Below, piece by piece: positions 41,048 to 49,480 of a stretch of DNA of 64,000 nt. Origin of the DNA: Actinoplanes italicus (GTDB lineage Bacteria > Actinomycetota > Actinomycetes > Mycobacteriales > Micromonosporaceae); contig NZ_PVMZ01000014.1 of assembly GCF_003001815.1 (NCBI RefSeq), positions 62,001 to 126,000 of the forward strand, in the 5' to 3' direction. The notes below the pieces were generated by a model. It made no database searches and was not told the origin of the DNA. It was given only the letters and a program-made list of their open reading frames with translations. Position numbers and translations under genes: made by a program. Each line of letters starts with the position of its first letter. The first letter of the stretch is position 1.

Positions 41048-42244
41048 GGCGAACAGGTGGCCCATCCGGTCCCGCTTGGTGCGCAGGTAGCGGACGTTCT
41101 CCGGGTGCAGCCGGACGGGCAGTTCCTCCCGGCCGGTCACGCGCAGGCCGTACCCCTCCAGCCCCGCCCTCTTCGCCGGGTTGTTGGTGAGCAGACGCAT
41201 GGAACGGATGCCCAGGTCGGCGAGGATCTGTGCACCGGTGCCGTAGTCGCGGGCATCGGCCGGCAGACCCAGCTCGAGGTTGGCGTCCACCGTGTCGAAG
41301 CCGCGATCCTGCAGCTGGTACGCCTGGAGCTTGTGCAGCAGGCCGATGCCGCGTCCCTCGTGACCGCGCATGTAGAGCACCACCCCGCGCCCGGCCGCCG
41401 CGACCCGCTCCAGAGCGGCGTCCAGCTGCGGCCCGCAGTCGCAGCGCCGGGAGCCGAACACGTCGCCGGTGAGGCACTCGGAGTGCACCCGGACCAGCAC
41501 GTCCTCGCCGTCGCCCAGGTCGCCGTAGACCAGCGCCACGTGCTCGCCGTCGTCCGCCGCCGTGCGGTAACCGACCGCGGTGAACACGCCGTGCTCGGTC
41601 GGCAGAACCGTCTCGACCACCCGGTCCACCTGGCTGCCCTCACGGTGGCGCAGGTAGGTGATCAGCTCCTCGATGGTGATCAGCGCGAGGTCGTGCTCGG
41701 CGGCGAACTTCTCCAGGTCGGGGCGGCGCTGCATGGTGCCGTCGTCGTTGACCATCTCGCAGAGCACGCCGGCCGGGCGGCATCCCGCCAGCACCGCCAG
41801 GTCGATCGCGGCCTCGGTGTGACCGGGGCGGCGCAGAACCCCGCCCGGCTTGGCACGCAGTGGCACCACATGCCCCGGCCGGTTGAAGTCGGTGGGTTCG
41901 CTGTCCGCGGCGGCCAGCAGACGGATGGTGTGCGCCCGGTCCGCGGCCGAGATACCGGTGCTGACGCCGTGCCTCGCGTCGACCGTCACCGTGTAGGCGG
42001 TCCCTCGCGCGTCCTGGTTGGTGTGGAACATGGGTGGCAGATCCAGCCGGTCCGCCTCGCTCTCGGGCAGCGGCACGCAGATGTAGCCGGATGTGTACCG
42101 GACCATGAAGGCGACCAGCTCCGGTGTGGCGTGCTCGGCCGCGAAGATGAGGTCGCCCTCGTTCTCCCTGCCCTCGTCGTCGACCACGATCACCGGCCGT
42201 CCGGCCGCGATGTCCGCGATCGCGCGCTCGATGTCCTCAAACAT
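41036..42244 (-). CDS. ribBA: bifunctional DHBP synthase / GTP cyclohydrolase II
   Basis: 402 residues with two domains. The N-terminal RibB domain (1-200) makes dihydroxybutanone phosphate: DDEGRENEGDLIFAAE, RPGHVVPLRAKPGGVLRRPG and HTEAAIDLAVLAG. The C-terminal RibA domain (205-402) opens GTP: zinc ligands in SECLTGDVFGSRRCDCG, then RGHEGRGIGLLHKLQAYQLQ and RLLTNNPAKRAGLEGYGL. Both active sites look intact. It overlaps ribE by eight bases. Confidence 0.97.
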   Translation of the reverse strand: MFEDIERAIADIAAGRPVIVVDDEGRENEGDLIFAAEHATPELVAFMVRYTSGYICVPLPESEADRLDLPPMFHTNQDARGTAYTVTVDARHGVSTGISAADRAHTIRLLAAADSEPTDFNRPGHVVPLRAKPGGVLRRPGHTEAAIDLAVLAGCRPAGVLCEMVNDDGTMQRRPDLEKFAAEHDLALITIEELITYLRHREGSQVDRVVETVLPTEHGVFTAVGYRTAADDGEHVALVYGDLGDGEDVLVRVHSECLTGDVFGSRRCDCGPQLDAALERVAAAGRGVVLYMRGHEGRGIGLLHKLQAYQLQDRGFDTVDANLELGLPADARDYGTGAQILADLGIRSMRLLTNNPAKRAGLEGYGLRVTGREELPVRLHPENVRYLRTKRDRMGHLFAELA

Positions 42245-42836
42245 TGCGGCTCCCCAGCATCTTCTCGACGTACTTGGCGATCACGTCGACCTCGAGGTTG
42301 ACCGGATCTCCGATGGCCTTGCTGCCCAGCACGGTCAGCTTCGAGGTGGCCGGGATCATCCCGATCGCGAAGCTGTCCGCGGTGACCTCCATGACGGTCA
42401 GCGACACCCCGTCGACGGTGATCGAGCCCTTCTCCACCACGTATCTCGCCAGCTCGGGCGGCAGCGAGAAACGCACCACCTCCCACTGGTCGGCCGGCTC
42501 GCGGGCGATGATCCGCGCCACCCCGTCCACGTGGCCCTGCACCAGATGCCCGCCGAGACGGCTGCCCAGGGCCGCGGCCCGCTCCAGGTTGACGTTGCTG
42601 CCGGTCCGCAGGGCGCCGAGCGAGGAACGCCGGAGCGTCTCGCCCATCACGTCGGCGGTGAACACGCCGTCCTCGTTGTCGATCACGGTGAGACAGACCC
42701 CGTTCACCGCGATCGAGTCGCCGTGCCGGGCGTCCGAGGTGACCAGCGGGCCACGGACCGCGATCACGGCGGAGTCCTCGGCACCCTCGGTGAGGCGCAC
42801 GATCTCGCCAAGTTCCTCGACGATTCCGGTGAACAT
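42237..42836 (-). CDS. ribE: riboflavin synthase alpha chain
   Basis: Converts two lumazine molecules to riboflavin and the pyrimidine precursor. The 199 residues hold two lumazine-binding repeats: MFTGIVEELGEI / VNGVCLTVI / ETLRRSSLG and GHLVQGHVDGVARI / VDGVSLTVMEV. The ATG shares one base with the ribD stop. Confidence 0.96.
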   Translation of the reverse strand: MFTGIVEELGEIVRLTEGAEDSAVIAVRGPLVTSDARHGDSIAVNGVCLTVIDNEDGVFTADVMGETLRRSSLGALRTGSNVNLERAAALGSRLGGHLVQGHVDGVARIIAREPADQWEVVRFSLPPELARYVVEKGSITVDGVSLTVMEVTADSFAIGMIPATSKLTVLGSKAIGDPVNLEVDVIAKYVEKMLGSRNV

Positions 42837-43918
42837 CAGTTCAGCCCTCCTAGGGGCGTGGGGTTTCTGTTCTCTTTCGGCCGCAGGGTTGCGGTGAAAC
42901 GGAGATCTCCACCGATCTGTGAGACCTCGGTGAGATCCAGCTCGACGGCATCGGCGATGGTGCCGATACCGGCGTCGACCAGTGCCGTGCGGCCGGAGCC
43001 GAGCAGCTTGGGTGCGACGTAACCGACCACCCGGTCGATCAGGCCCGCGGCCAGGAACCCGCCGGCCAGGGTCGGTCCGCCTTCCAGCAGCACGTTCCGG
43101 ATGCCGCGGGCGAACAACTGGGTGAGCAGGGCGTTCAGATCCACGCGGCCGTCCGGTCCGGTCCCGGCGGCGGCCGCCGTGACGATCCAGGTGGGTGCCG
43201 CCGCGTCACGGACGCGGGCATTCTCGGGAGTACGCCCAGCCGAGTCGACCACCACCCGCAGAGGCTGCTTGATCGCCAGCGTGCCGTCGCGCAGGTCACG
43301 AACCGTGAGCTGAGGGTCGTCGGCGACCACCGTGCCGACACCGGCCACGATCGCGTCGACGGTGCTGCGCAACACGTGCACGTCGGCCCGCGACTCGGCC
43401 GAGGAGATCCACTGGCTGGTGCCGTCCGCCGCCGCCGACCGCCCGTCCAGCGTCGCCGCGAACTTCCACGTGACGTAGGGACGGCCCCGGCGAACCGCCG
43501 TCAACCAGGCGATGTTGCCGGCCTCGGCCTCGTCCCGCCGGACCCCGGTGACCACCTCGATGCCGGCCGCCCGCAGCGTCGCGGCGCCTCCGGCGGCGAC
43601 CGGCGTGGGGTCGTCCACAGCGATCACCACGCGCCGGATGCCGGCGTTGATCAGGGCGTCCGAGCACGGGCCGGTGCGGCCGGTGTGGTTGCACGGCTCC
43701 AGCGTCACCACGCAGGTGCCGCCACGGGCCCGCTCCCCCGCCTGGGCGAGGGCCACGATCTCAGCGTGCGGGCCGCCGGCGTACGCGTGGAAGCCCTCAC
43801 CGACGACGTCGCCGGCCGGTCCGAGCAGGATGCAGCCGACGACCGGGTTGGGGCTGGTGGTGCCGAGGCCCCGGGCGGCCAGCGCGACAGCGCGGCGCAT
43901 CGCCTCGTCCTCGGTCAT
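42836..43918 (-). CDS. ribD: riboflavin-specific deaminase/reductase RibD
   Basis: Two-step enzyme after GTP cyclohydrolase II. The N-terminal deaminase (about 1-145) has HAEIVALAQAG and zinc ligands in VTLEPCNHTGRTGPCSDALI. The C-terminal reductase (about 150-360) has YVTWKFAATLDGRSAAADGT and NVLLEGGPTLAGGFL. ATG 43918 with GAGAGGAAC upstream is chosen; the frame is open 56 codons further, but that lies in the riboswitch leader. Confidence 0.96.
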   Translation of the reverse strand: MTEDEAMRRAVALAARGLGTTSPNPVVGCILLGPAGDVVGEGFHAYAGGPHAEIVALAQAGERARGGTCVVTLEPCNHTGRTGPCSDALINAGIRRVVIAVDDPTPVAAGGAATLRAAGIEVVTGVRRDEAEAGNIAWLTAVRRGRPYVTWKFAATLDGRSAAADGTSQWISSAESRADVHVLRSTVDAIVAGVGTVVADDPQLTVRDLRDGTLAIKQPLRVVVDSAGRTPENARVRDAAAPTWIVTAAAAGTGPDGRVDLNALLTQLFARGIRNVLLEGGPTLAGGFLAAGLIDRVVGYVAPKLLGSGRTALVDAGIGTIADAVELDLTEVSQIGGDLRFTATLRPKENRNPTPLGGLN

Positions 43919-43974
43919 GACGTTCCTCTCGCGCGGCACGGTCACGCGCTGAGAGTGAGGGGAGAAAACGCCAA

Positions 43975-44046
43975 GAATCGGACAATCAGGGTACGCTTCG
44001 CGCACCCCGGCGAGAATGCACCACTGAGGGCGCACCCGTCCGATTC
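43975..44046 (-). terminator. expression-platform hairpin of the FMN riboswitch
   Basis: GAATCGGAC (43975-43983) pairs with GTCCGATTC (44038-44046), and a second stem GGGTGCGC-GAA-GCGTACCC forms inside. On the minus strand the structure is followed by TTGGCGTTTTCTCC, a T-rich terminator tail. It is about 60 bases before ribD and just after the aptamer. Confidence 0.65.
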
Positions 44047-44048
44047 CG

Positions 44049-44221
44049 CGCGCTGTCTCCCATCCGGACTGTCTGAACGGCATCACTGCCGCTCAACCGT
44101 CGGCCCTGGAGTCTCACCAGGTCCACCGCTCGTCCTGTCGGACGATCGGGTCGCGGGCTTACCGACACGAGAAGCGTCGGATCACCGCCGGTTCGGAATT
44201 TCACCGAGTCCCGCCAGCGCG
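44049..44221 (-). promoter_or_regulatory. FMN riboswitch (RFN element)
   Basis: On the minus strand the aptamer has P1 arms CAGCGC/GCGCTG and the conserved pieces CGGTGAAATTCCGAACCGGC, GTAAGCCCGCGA, GGTGAGACTCCAGGGCCGAC and AGTCCGGATGGGAGA. These are the hallmark loops of the FMN aptamer. When FMN binds, the downstream hairpin should form and stop ribD-ribE-ribBA-ribH transcription. Confidence 0.97.
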
Positions 44222-44519
44222 TGGTGGGTCACCCCCGAGTCTTGCACGCGATCGCGGATTTGCCACCCGGTGCGCGAGCTACCTCACACCGGTTCACCGA
44301 TCAAGCCCTCGACCAGCACCTCCGCCATCGGCTCCCCACCCGCTGAGCAGTCCTGAAGACGTCAGCTATGCCACACCGCCGTCTCGGCGTCTCATCGCGG
44401 CTACGCCACACCGCTGCCTCGCACGCCTCCGACGGCAGGCCCTCCTCGTGCGGCAACCGGCGACCGGCCTCGGCCGGATGCGGCGGACCGACCGCCGACT
44501 CCGGTCAGCGCCGGATCGG
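44222..44519. other. 298-base spacer between the riboswitch and the response-regulator gene
   Basis: No credible gene. It should hold the rib operon promoter (minus) just left of 44290, but no clean box is seen. An imperfect direct repeat, GCTATGCCACACCGCCGTCTC (44366 on) and GCTACGCCACACCGCTGCCTC (44400 on), may be chance or a regulator site. Confidence 0.5.
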
Positions 44520-45518
44520 TCACTCCGCCTCGCTGCGGCGGCGGTCGATGGCGACGTACGAGCCGGGCTGCGACTTGGCGACCTTCTTCATCTCCGAGGC
44601 CACCGCGATCACCACCCGCGGATCGGTGAACCGCCGCCCGTCCGCGGTCGCCTGCGCCACCCCGATCGAGAGCGTGACCAGCGCCGCCTTCTGCTTGTTG
44701 CCGCGCCGGTCGGGCACCTCGATGTAGCCGCGCCGGGCGTCCCCCGGCTCGTAGAGACGGTCTGCCACCGACTCGAAGTCGTTGACCGTGCGCTGTGTCA
44801 GCGGCAGCACCTGGTCGGGATGGCAGATGAACACGAAGTCGTCGCCGCCGATGTGCCCCAGGAAGATCGACGGCTTGCCGGTCTGCGAGGCCGCCCGCTG
44901 CAGGCTCCGGGCCAGGGCGATGATGAACTCGTCGCCGCGGTCGAACCCGTACACGTCGTTGACACTCTTGAATCTGTCGACGTCGATGTAGCCGACCGAG
45001 TAGTCACCGCCGCCGCGCATCCGTTCGCTGATCTCGCGCCGCACCCGGGCGTTGCCGGGCAGGCCGGTCAGCGGGGACACCTCGCGGGCGTCCTTGTGCC
45101 GGCGCAGCGTGTTCGAGACCCTGGCGATCAGCTCCTCCAGGTCGAACGGCTTGACGAGATAGTCGTCGGCGCCCGCCTGCAGCCCGTGCACCTTGTCACC
45201 GGTCAGGCCCATCGCGGTCAGCATGATCACCGGAAGGGCGGAGGTGAGCGGCTCGGCCCGCAGCTGACGGATCAGCTCGACGCCGTCCATCCCCGGCATC
45301 ATCCAGTCCACGATCGCGAGGTCGGGCCGGTGCGTCTCCATGAGATCGAGCGCACCCTGGCCGTCCTTCGCCCGGATCACCTCGAAGCCGCGCAGCTTCA
45401 GGTTGAACTCGACGAACCCGGCGATGTCCTGGTCGTCGTCGACCACCAGGATCAGGCTCGGCCCCTCTTCGGGGTCCAGTTCGGGATCGATCTCGGGTTG
45501 CGACTCAGCCGTGCCCAT
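44520..45518 (-). CDS. response regulator with GGDEF-like domain
   Basis: A 332-residue REC-GGDEF protein. The receiver domain (about 22-140) has DDD at 27-29, phospho-acceptor Asp71 in IVDWMMPGMDG and Lys123 in DDYLVKPFD. The GGDEF domain (about 150-320) has the motif as GGDDF (224-228), with VDRFKSVNDVYGFDRGDEFI before it. GGDDF keeps the metal/catalytic acid, so cyclase activity is plausible. No RxxD inhibitory site is evident. No histidine kinase is adjacent. Confidence 0.9.
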   Translation of the reverse strand: MGTAESQPEIDPELDPEEGPSLILVVDDDQDIAGFVEFNLKLRGFEVIRAKDGQGALDLMETHRPDLAIVDWMMPGMDGVELIRQLRAEPLTSALPVIMLTAMGLTGDKVHGLQAGADDYLVKPFDLEELIARVSNTLRRHKDAREVSPLTGLPGNARVRREISERMRGGGDYSVGYIDVDRFKSVNDVYGFDRGDEFIIALARSLQRAASQTGKPSIFLGHIGGDDFVFICHPDQVLPLTQRTVNDFESVADRLYEPGDARRGYIEVPDRRGNKQKAALVTLSIGVAQATADGRRFTDPRVVIAVASEMKKVAKSQPGSYVAIDRRRSEAE

Positions 45519-45575
45519 CTCGCCTTCCTGGCAGCACCGGAACGTAAGGCTCGATGATGGTCCCTGACCCGGCCC

Positions 45576-46253
45576 TCACGCCAGTCCCATGCGAGCCGCG
45601 GCGAGCGCGCGCAGCTTCCGGATCGCCTCGGCCGGATCGGCCGCGCCGTACACCGCGGTGCCCGCCACGAACGCGTCGGCGCCCGCCTCGGCGGCCTGCT
45701 CGATGGTGTCGGCCGCGATGCCGCCGTCCACCTCGATGCGGATCTCCAGCTGGTTGACCTCGGCACGGCGGCGCACGTCACGCACCTTGTCGAGCAGCTC
45801 CGGCATGAACGCCTGCCCGCCGAAACCCGCCTTGATCGTCATGATCAGAACAGTGTCGAGGTAAGGCAGAAGCTCGAGATAGGGCTCCACCGGCGTGTCC
45901 CGGTCGATCGCGAGCCCGGCCTTGGCACCGGCCGCGCGCAGTGTCTTCGCCAGCGCCACCGGGTCGTCGCAGGCCTCGGCGTGGAACGTCACGTTGTAGG
46001 CGCCCGCCTCCGCGTACGCCGGAGCCCAGCGCTGCGGGTCGGTGATCATCAGGTGCACGTCGAACGGGATGCTGGTCGCCTTGCGCAGGCTCTGCACCAC
46101 CGGAAGGCCGATCGTCAGGTTCGGCACGAAGTGGTTGTCCATGACGTCCACGTGCGCCCAGTCGGCTGCCCCCTCGATGGCGTGCACCTCCTCCGCGAGG
46201 CGGGAGAAGTCGGAGGCGAGGATGCTCGGCGCGATGATCGGCGATCGTTCCAC
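45576..46253 (-). CDS. rpe: ribulose-phosphate 3-epimerase
   Basis: Interconverts ribulose-5-phosphate and xylulose-5-phosphate in the pentose phosphate pathway. The 225 residues give a TIM barrel: APSILASDFSRLAEEV, HVDVMDNHFVPNLTIGLPVV, VHLMITDP, MTIKAGFGGQAFMPELLDKV and EVDGGIAADTIEQAAEAGAD, with the metal and phosphate residues intact. GTG start. Confidence 0.97.
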   Translation of the reverse strand: MERSPIIAPSILASDFSRLAEEVHAIEGAADWAHVDVMDNHFVPNLTIGLPVVQSLRKATSIPFDVHLMITDPQRWAPAYAEAGAYNVTFHAEACDDPVALAKTLRAAGAKAGLAIDRDTPVEPYLELLPYLDTVLIMTIKAGFGGQAFMPELLDKVRDVRRRAEVNQLEIRIEVDGGIAADTIEQAAEAGADAFVAGTAVYGAADPAEAIRKLRALAAARMGLA

Positions 46254-46269
46254 GGGTCGATTCTATGGC

Positions 46270-46304
46270 GTCCCCGGGGAGGCCGGACCGGCCTCCCCGG
46301 GGAC
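46270..46304 (-). terminator. 17-bp perfect hairpin between rsmB and rpe
   Basis: GTCCCCGGGGAGGCCGG and CCGGCCTCCCCGGGGAC flank a single A. Such a strong GC stem between two minus-strand genes can end or slow the rsmB transcript. No U-tract follows. Confidence 0.7.
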
Positions 46305-46366
46305 ACATGTCAGGCAGTTCGGCCTTTCACGGCGGACCGGCCTCCCCGGCGACCCTCAGGCAGTAC
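46285..46366. repeat. imperfect direct repeat including the rsmB stop
   Basis: 46285-46320 and 46334-46366 share GGACCGGCCTCCCCGG and, after a small indel, TCAGGCAGT. The right copy contains the last rsmB codons and its TGA, so the 3' end of rsmB seems to have been duplicated downstream. Confidence 0.6.
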
Positions 46367-47825
46367 GACGCAGGACGGCCAGGAACATGGCGTCCGTTCC
46401 GTGCTTGTGCGGCCACAGCTGCACCGTCGGACCCGGGCCCAGCCCCGGCATGCCCGGTGGCAGCAGCGGCCGCGCGTCCACGAAGTCGACCTCGACGCCA
46501 CTGCGCCGGGCCCCCTCGCTCACCGTCACCTGCGTCTCGACCATGTGCGGGGAGCACGTCACATAGGCCACGACACCACCCGGGCGTACGGCTCGCAACG
46601 CCGCCACCAGCAGCTCGCGCTGCAGACGGGTGAGCGGCGGCAGGTCGGCCGGCTGACGGCGCCAGCGCGACTCCGGACGGCGCCGCAGCGACCCCAGGCC
46701 GGTGCAGGGCGCGTCCACCAGCACCCGGTCGAACGCCTCCTCCGGCAGGTCCGGGTCACGGCCCACCGAACGGCCGTCCATCGGCAGCACCGTCACCGGC
46801 ATGCCCTCGGTGGCGATGTCCACCAGCCGGGCGCGGTGCTCGGCCACCTCGACCGCGGTCACCTCGGCGCCGCGGCCCGCGGCGATCGCCCCGATCAGGC
46901 CGGTCTTGCCACCCGGACCCGCGCACAGGTCCAGCCAGCGCGTGTCCTGACCCTCGATCGGCGCGGCCAGTAGTGCCGCCGCGACCAGCTGCGAACCCTC
47001 GTCCTGCACGTGGGCGCGGCCCTCGCGGATGGCGGCCAGGTCACGCGGAGCGCCACCGTTGAGATAGACGGCGTACGGCGAGAACGCGCCCGGCACCCCG
47101 CCGACCTCGTCGGCCAGCTCCACGGCGTCGGCCCGGCCGGGCCGCGCGCACAGGTGCACCACGGGCGGCTGGTTGTCCTCGATCAGCAGGCGGGCGGTGT
47201 CCTCGAGATCACCGCCGAGCGCCTCCGCGAACGACCGGATCACCCACTGCGGGTGGTGGTGCATCACGGCGAGATTGCCGACCGGGTCGTCGGAGTACGA
47301 CGGGGCGAGCCGCTCCAGCCAGGTCTCCAGCGGGGTCTCGGAGACCGTACGCATGACCGCGTTGGCGAATCCGGACGCGCCCGGCGCCACCGAACGCACC
47401 AGGTCGACGGTCTGGTTGACCGCGGCGTGCGAGGGCACGCGCGTGTAGAGCAACTGGTAGACGCCGAGACGCAGCGCGTCACGGGCCGGCGGGTCGATCC
47501 GGGCGACGTCACGCTCGGCGGCCGCCGCGATGATGAGGTCCAGGGTGCCGAGAGCGCGGAGCGTGCCGTACGTCAGCTCGGTCGCGAACGCCGCATCCCG
47601 TCCGTGCAGGCCCATGCCGCTCAGGATGTCGGCGAGGACCAGGTTGGCGTACGCGTCGTCGCGGTGCACAGCCGCGACGGCCTCGTACGCCGCCTGCCGT
47701 GCCGGGTCCGCCGGCGGCCGGCCGGCGCGCGGGGCCCGGCCGCTGCGGCCGTCCCGCGGGTGGCCCGGCCCGCTCGGGCGACTCGGCCGTCCGCCGTGCG
47801 GGCGCGGCGCCCTATGTTCCGTCAC
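46356..47825 (-). CDS. rsmB: 16S rRNA (cytosine-5) methyltransferase RsmB-like
   Basis: A 489-residue protein: an N-terminal Pro/Arg-rich stretch (1-45), a NusB-like RNA-binding domain (about 45-180), then the RsmB/NOL1 methyltransferase core. SAM motif is LDLCAGPGGKTGLIGAIAA, catalytic motifs are VDAPCTGLGSLRRRPE and YVTCSPHMVETQVTV. The start GTG 47825 lies after GCGGGAT; the frame runs further up, but without a ribosome site. Follows fmt by 37 bases. Confidence 0.93.
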   Translation of the reverse strand: MTEHRAPRPHGGRPSRPSGPGHPRDGRSGRAPRAGRPPADPARQAAYEAVAAVHRDDAYANLVLADILSGMGLHGRDAAFATELTYGTLRALGTLDLIIAAAAERDVARIDPPARDALRLGVYQLLYTRVPSHAAVNQTVDLVRSVAPGASGFANAVMRTVSETPLETWLERLAPSYSDDPVGNLAVMHHHPQWVIRSFAEALGGDLEDTARLLIEDNQPPVVHLCARPGRADAVELADEVGGVPGAFSPYAVYLNGGAPRDLAAIREGRAHVQDEGSQLVAAALLAAPIEGQDTRWLDLCAGPGGKTGLIGAIAAGRGAEVTAVEVAEHRARLVDIATEGMPVTVLPMDGRSVGRDPDLPEEAFDRVLVDAPCTGLGSLRRRPESRWRRQPADLPPLTRLQRELLVAALRAVRPGGVVAYVTCSPHMVETQVTVSEGARRSGVEVDFVDARPLLPPGMPGLGPGPTVQLWPHKHGTDAMFLAVLRRTA

Positions 47826-47862
47826 GCCCGGATCCCGCTTCCTGAAGTCGCATACTGCGAGG

Positions 47863-48789
47863 TCACGCCAGTTTCTCCCCTGCTTCGATCCGCATGCCCC
47901 GCGCCCAATCGGTCGCGGCCATCGGCTTCTTGCCCGCCGCACGTACCTCACCGAGCTGCACCGGCGTCGTCGCCGTCCCGGCCAGTACCTGCTTGCGTTC
48001 CACCAGCAACTCACCCGGCCGCAGCGACGGCGCGTTCGCCACCGGCCGCACCGGACCCAGTTTCAGCCGCTCGTCGCGCAGTGTCGTCCAGGCGCCGGGC
48101 GCCGGGGTGCACGCACGAATCCGCCGGTCCACCGCGAACGCCGGATCGTCCCAGCGCACCCGGGCGTCGTCGGCCGTCAGCTTCGGCGCGAACGACACCC
48201 CGTCGTGCGGCTGCGGATGCGCCCGGGCGGTGCCCGCCTCGATCGCGTCGAGCACCGCGATCAGCAGGCCCGCACCCTCGACGGCGAGCCGCTCCAGCAG
48301 GTTGCCGGAGGTGTCGTTGAACCGGATCTGATCGGTCAGGGTGCCGTAGACCGGACCGGTGTCCAGCCCCGCCTCCAGCTCGAAGACGCTGGCACCGGTC
48401 ACCTCGTCGCCGTGCAGCACCGCGTGCTGCACGGGAGCCGCGCCGCGCCAGGCCGGCAGCAGCGAGAAGTGCAGGTTCACCCAGCCGTGCTTCGGGATCT
48501 CCAGAGCCGACGGCGGTACGAGAGCGCCGTACGCCACGACGGGCACGCAGTCGGGCGCGATCTGCCGCAGCCGCTCCTGGAACTCCGGATCGCGGGGTTT
48601 CTCCGGGGTCAGCACCTCGATGCCGCGCTCGTCGGCCCACGCGCCGACGGGCGACCGCACCAGGCGGCGGCCACGGCCGGCCGGAGCGTCCGGGCGGGTC
48701 ACCACGGCGACCAGCTCGTGCCCGGACGCCGCGATCGCGTCCAGGCTGGGCACGGCGACCTCGGGGGTGCCGGCGAAGATCAGGCGCAT
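47863..48789 (-). CDS. fmt: methionyl-tRNA formyltransferase
   Basis: Formylates Met-tRNA for initiation. The 308 residues contain MRLIFAGTPEVAVPSLDAI, VTRPDAPAGRGR, and the folate-binding VNLHFSLLPAWRGAAPVQHA with DTGPVYG; the C-terminal OB-like domain starts near 205. The ATG 48789 gives the normal start; it lies four bases after def. Confidence 0.97.
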   Translation of the reverse strand: MRLIFAGTPEVAVPSLDAIAASGHELVAVVTRPDAPAGRGRRLVRSPVGAWADERGIEVLTPEKPRDPEFQERLRQIAPDCVPVVAYGALVPPSALEIPKHGWVNLHFSLLPAWRGAAPVQHAVLHGDEVTGASVFELEAGLDTGPVYGTLTDQIRFNDTSGNLLERLAVEGAGLLIAVLDAIEAGTARAHPQPHDGVSFAPKLTADDARVRWDDPAFAVDRRIRACTPAPGAWTTLRDERLKLGPVRPVANAPSLRPGELLVERKQVLAGTATTPVQLGEVRAAGKKPMAATDWARGMRIEAGEKLA

Positions 48790-48793
48790 CCGA

Positions 48794-49366
48794 TCACCGG
48801 CCCGGACTGAAGAGGCCGGAACCGAAGACCCCGCGGCCGTGCGGGCTGTCCTTGATGGTCGGCGGCTTGGCCGCGTCATACCAGTCCGCGGAACGGATCT
48901 GCTTCATCGCGTCCTTGCGGGCCGCGGCGTCCAGCCGGTCCAGGAAGAGCACGCCGTCGAGGTGGTCGGTCTCGTGCTGCACACAACGCGCCATCAGGCC
49001 GGTGCCGACCACCTGGACCGGGTCGCCGAACTCGTTGAAACCGTTGGCGACCACGTTCTGCCGGCGCTTGGTGTCGATGTAGATGCCCGGAATCGACAGG
49101 CAGCCCTCGGGCCCGTCCTGCTCCTCCTCGTCGGGGAAGGAGAGCACCGGGTTGACGATGTGCCCGACCACGTCGTCGATGTCGAAGCTGAAGACGCGCA
49201 GGCCGACACCGAGCTGCGGCGCGGCCAGGCCGGCGCCGCCCTCGTCCTGCATCGTCTCGATCAGGTCCTTGACGAGATTGCGCAGTTCCTTGTCGAAGTC
49301 GACGACGGGGTCGGCCGGCGTGCGCAGCACCGGATCACCGAAAAGACGGATGGGCTGAACGGTCAC
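48794..49366 (-). CDS. def: peptide deformylase
   Basis: Removes the formyl group from nascent chains. The 190 residues hold motif 1 GGAGLAAPQLGVG, motif 2 EGCLSIPG (metal Cys) and motif 3 QHETDHLDG (HExxH). An extra 20 residues at the C-terminus (HGRGVFGSGLFSPGR) are typical of actinobacterial PDFs. GTG start at 49366 with GGAG upstream. TAGACT lies about 45 bases further up. Confidence 0.96.
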   Translation of the reverse strand: MTVQPIRLFGDPVLRTPADPVVDFDKELRNLVKDLIETMQDEGGAGLAAPQLGVGLRVFSFDIDDVVGHIVNPVLSFPDEEEQDGPEGCLSIPGIYIDTKRRQNVVANGFNEFGDPVQVVGTGLMARCVQHETDHLDGVLFLDRLDAAARKDAMKQIRSADWYDAAKPPTIKDSPHGRGVFGSGLFSPGR

Positions 49367-49480
49367 GCGGTGAGACTCCTGACTCTGGTGGGCGGCACCT
49401 GACCAGTCTACGGAGTGACCCACGCAACGCTGTGGGTGACAGCAGCGGCCCGGGCTGTCGGCACGGCGCCTCCCGGCACA

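Noticed and set aside
38049..41090. Long plus-strand open frame across the glycosyltransferase and ribH
   Set aside because: Antisense shadow of GT2 and ribH, crossing intergenic sequence and the ribH stop; Arg/Pro/Gly-rich composition typical of shadow frames.
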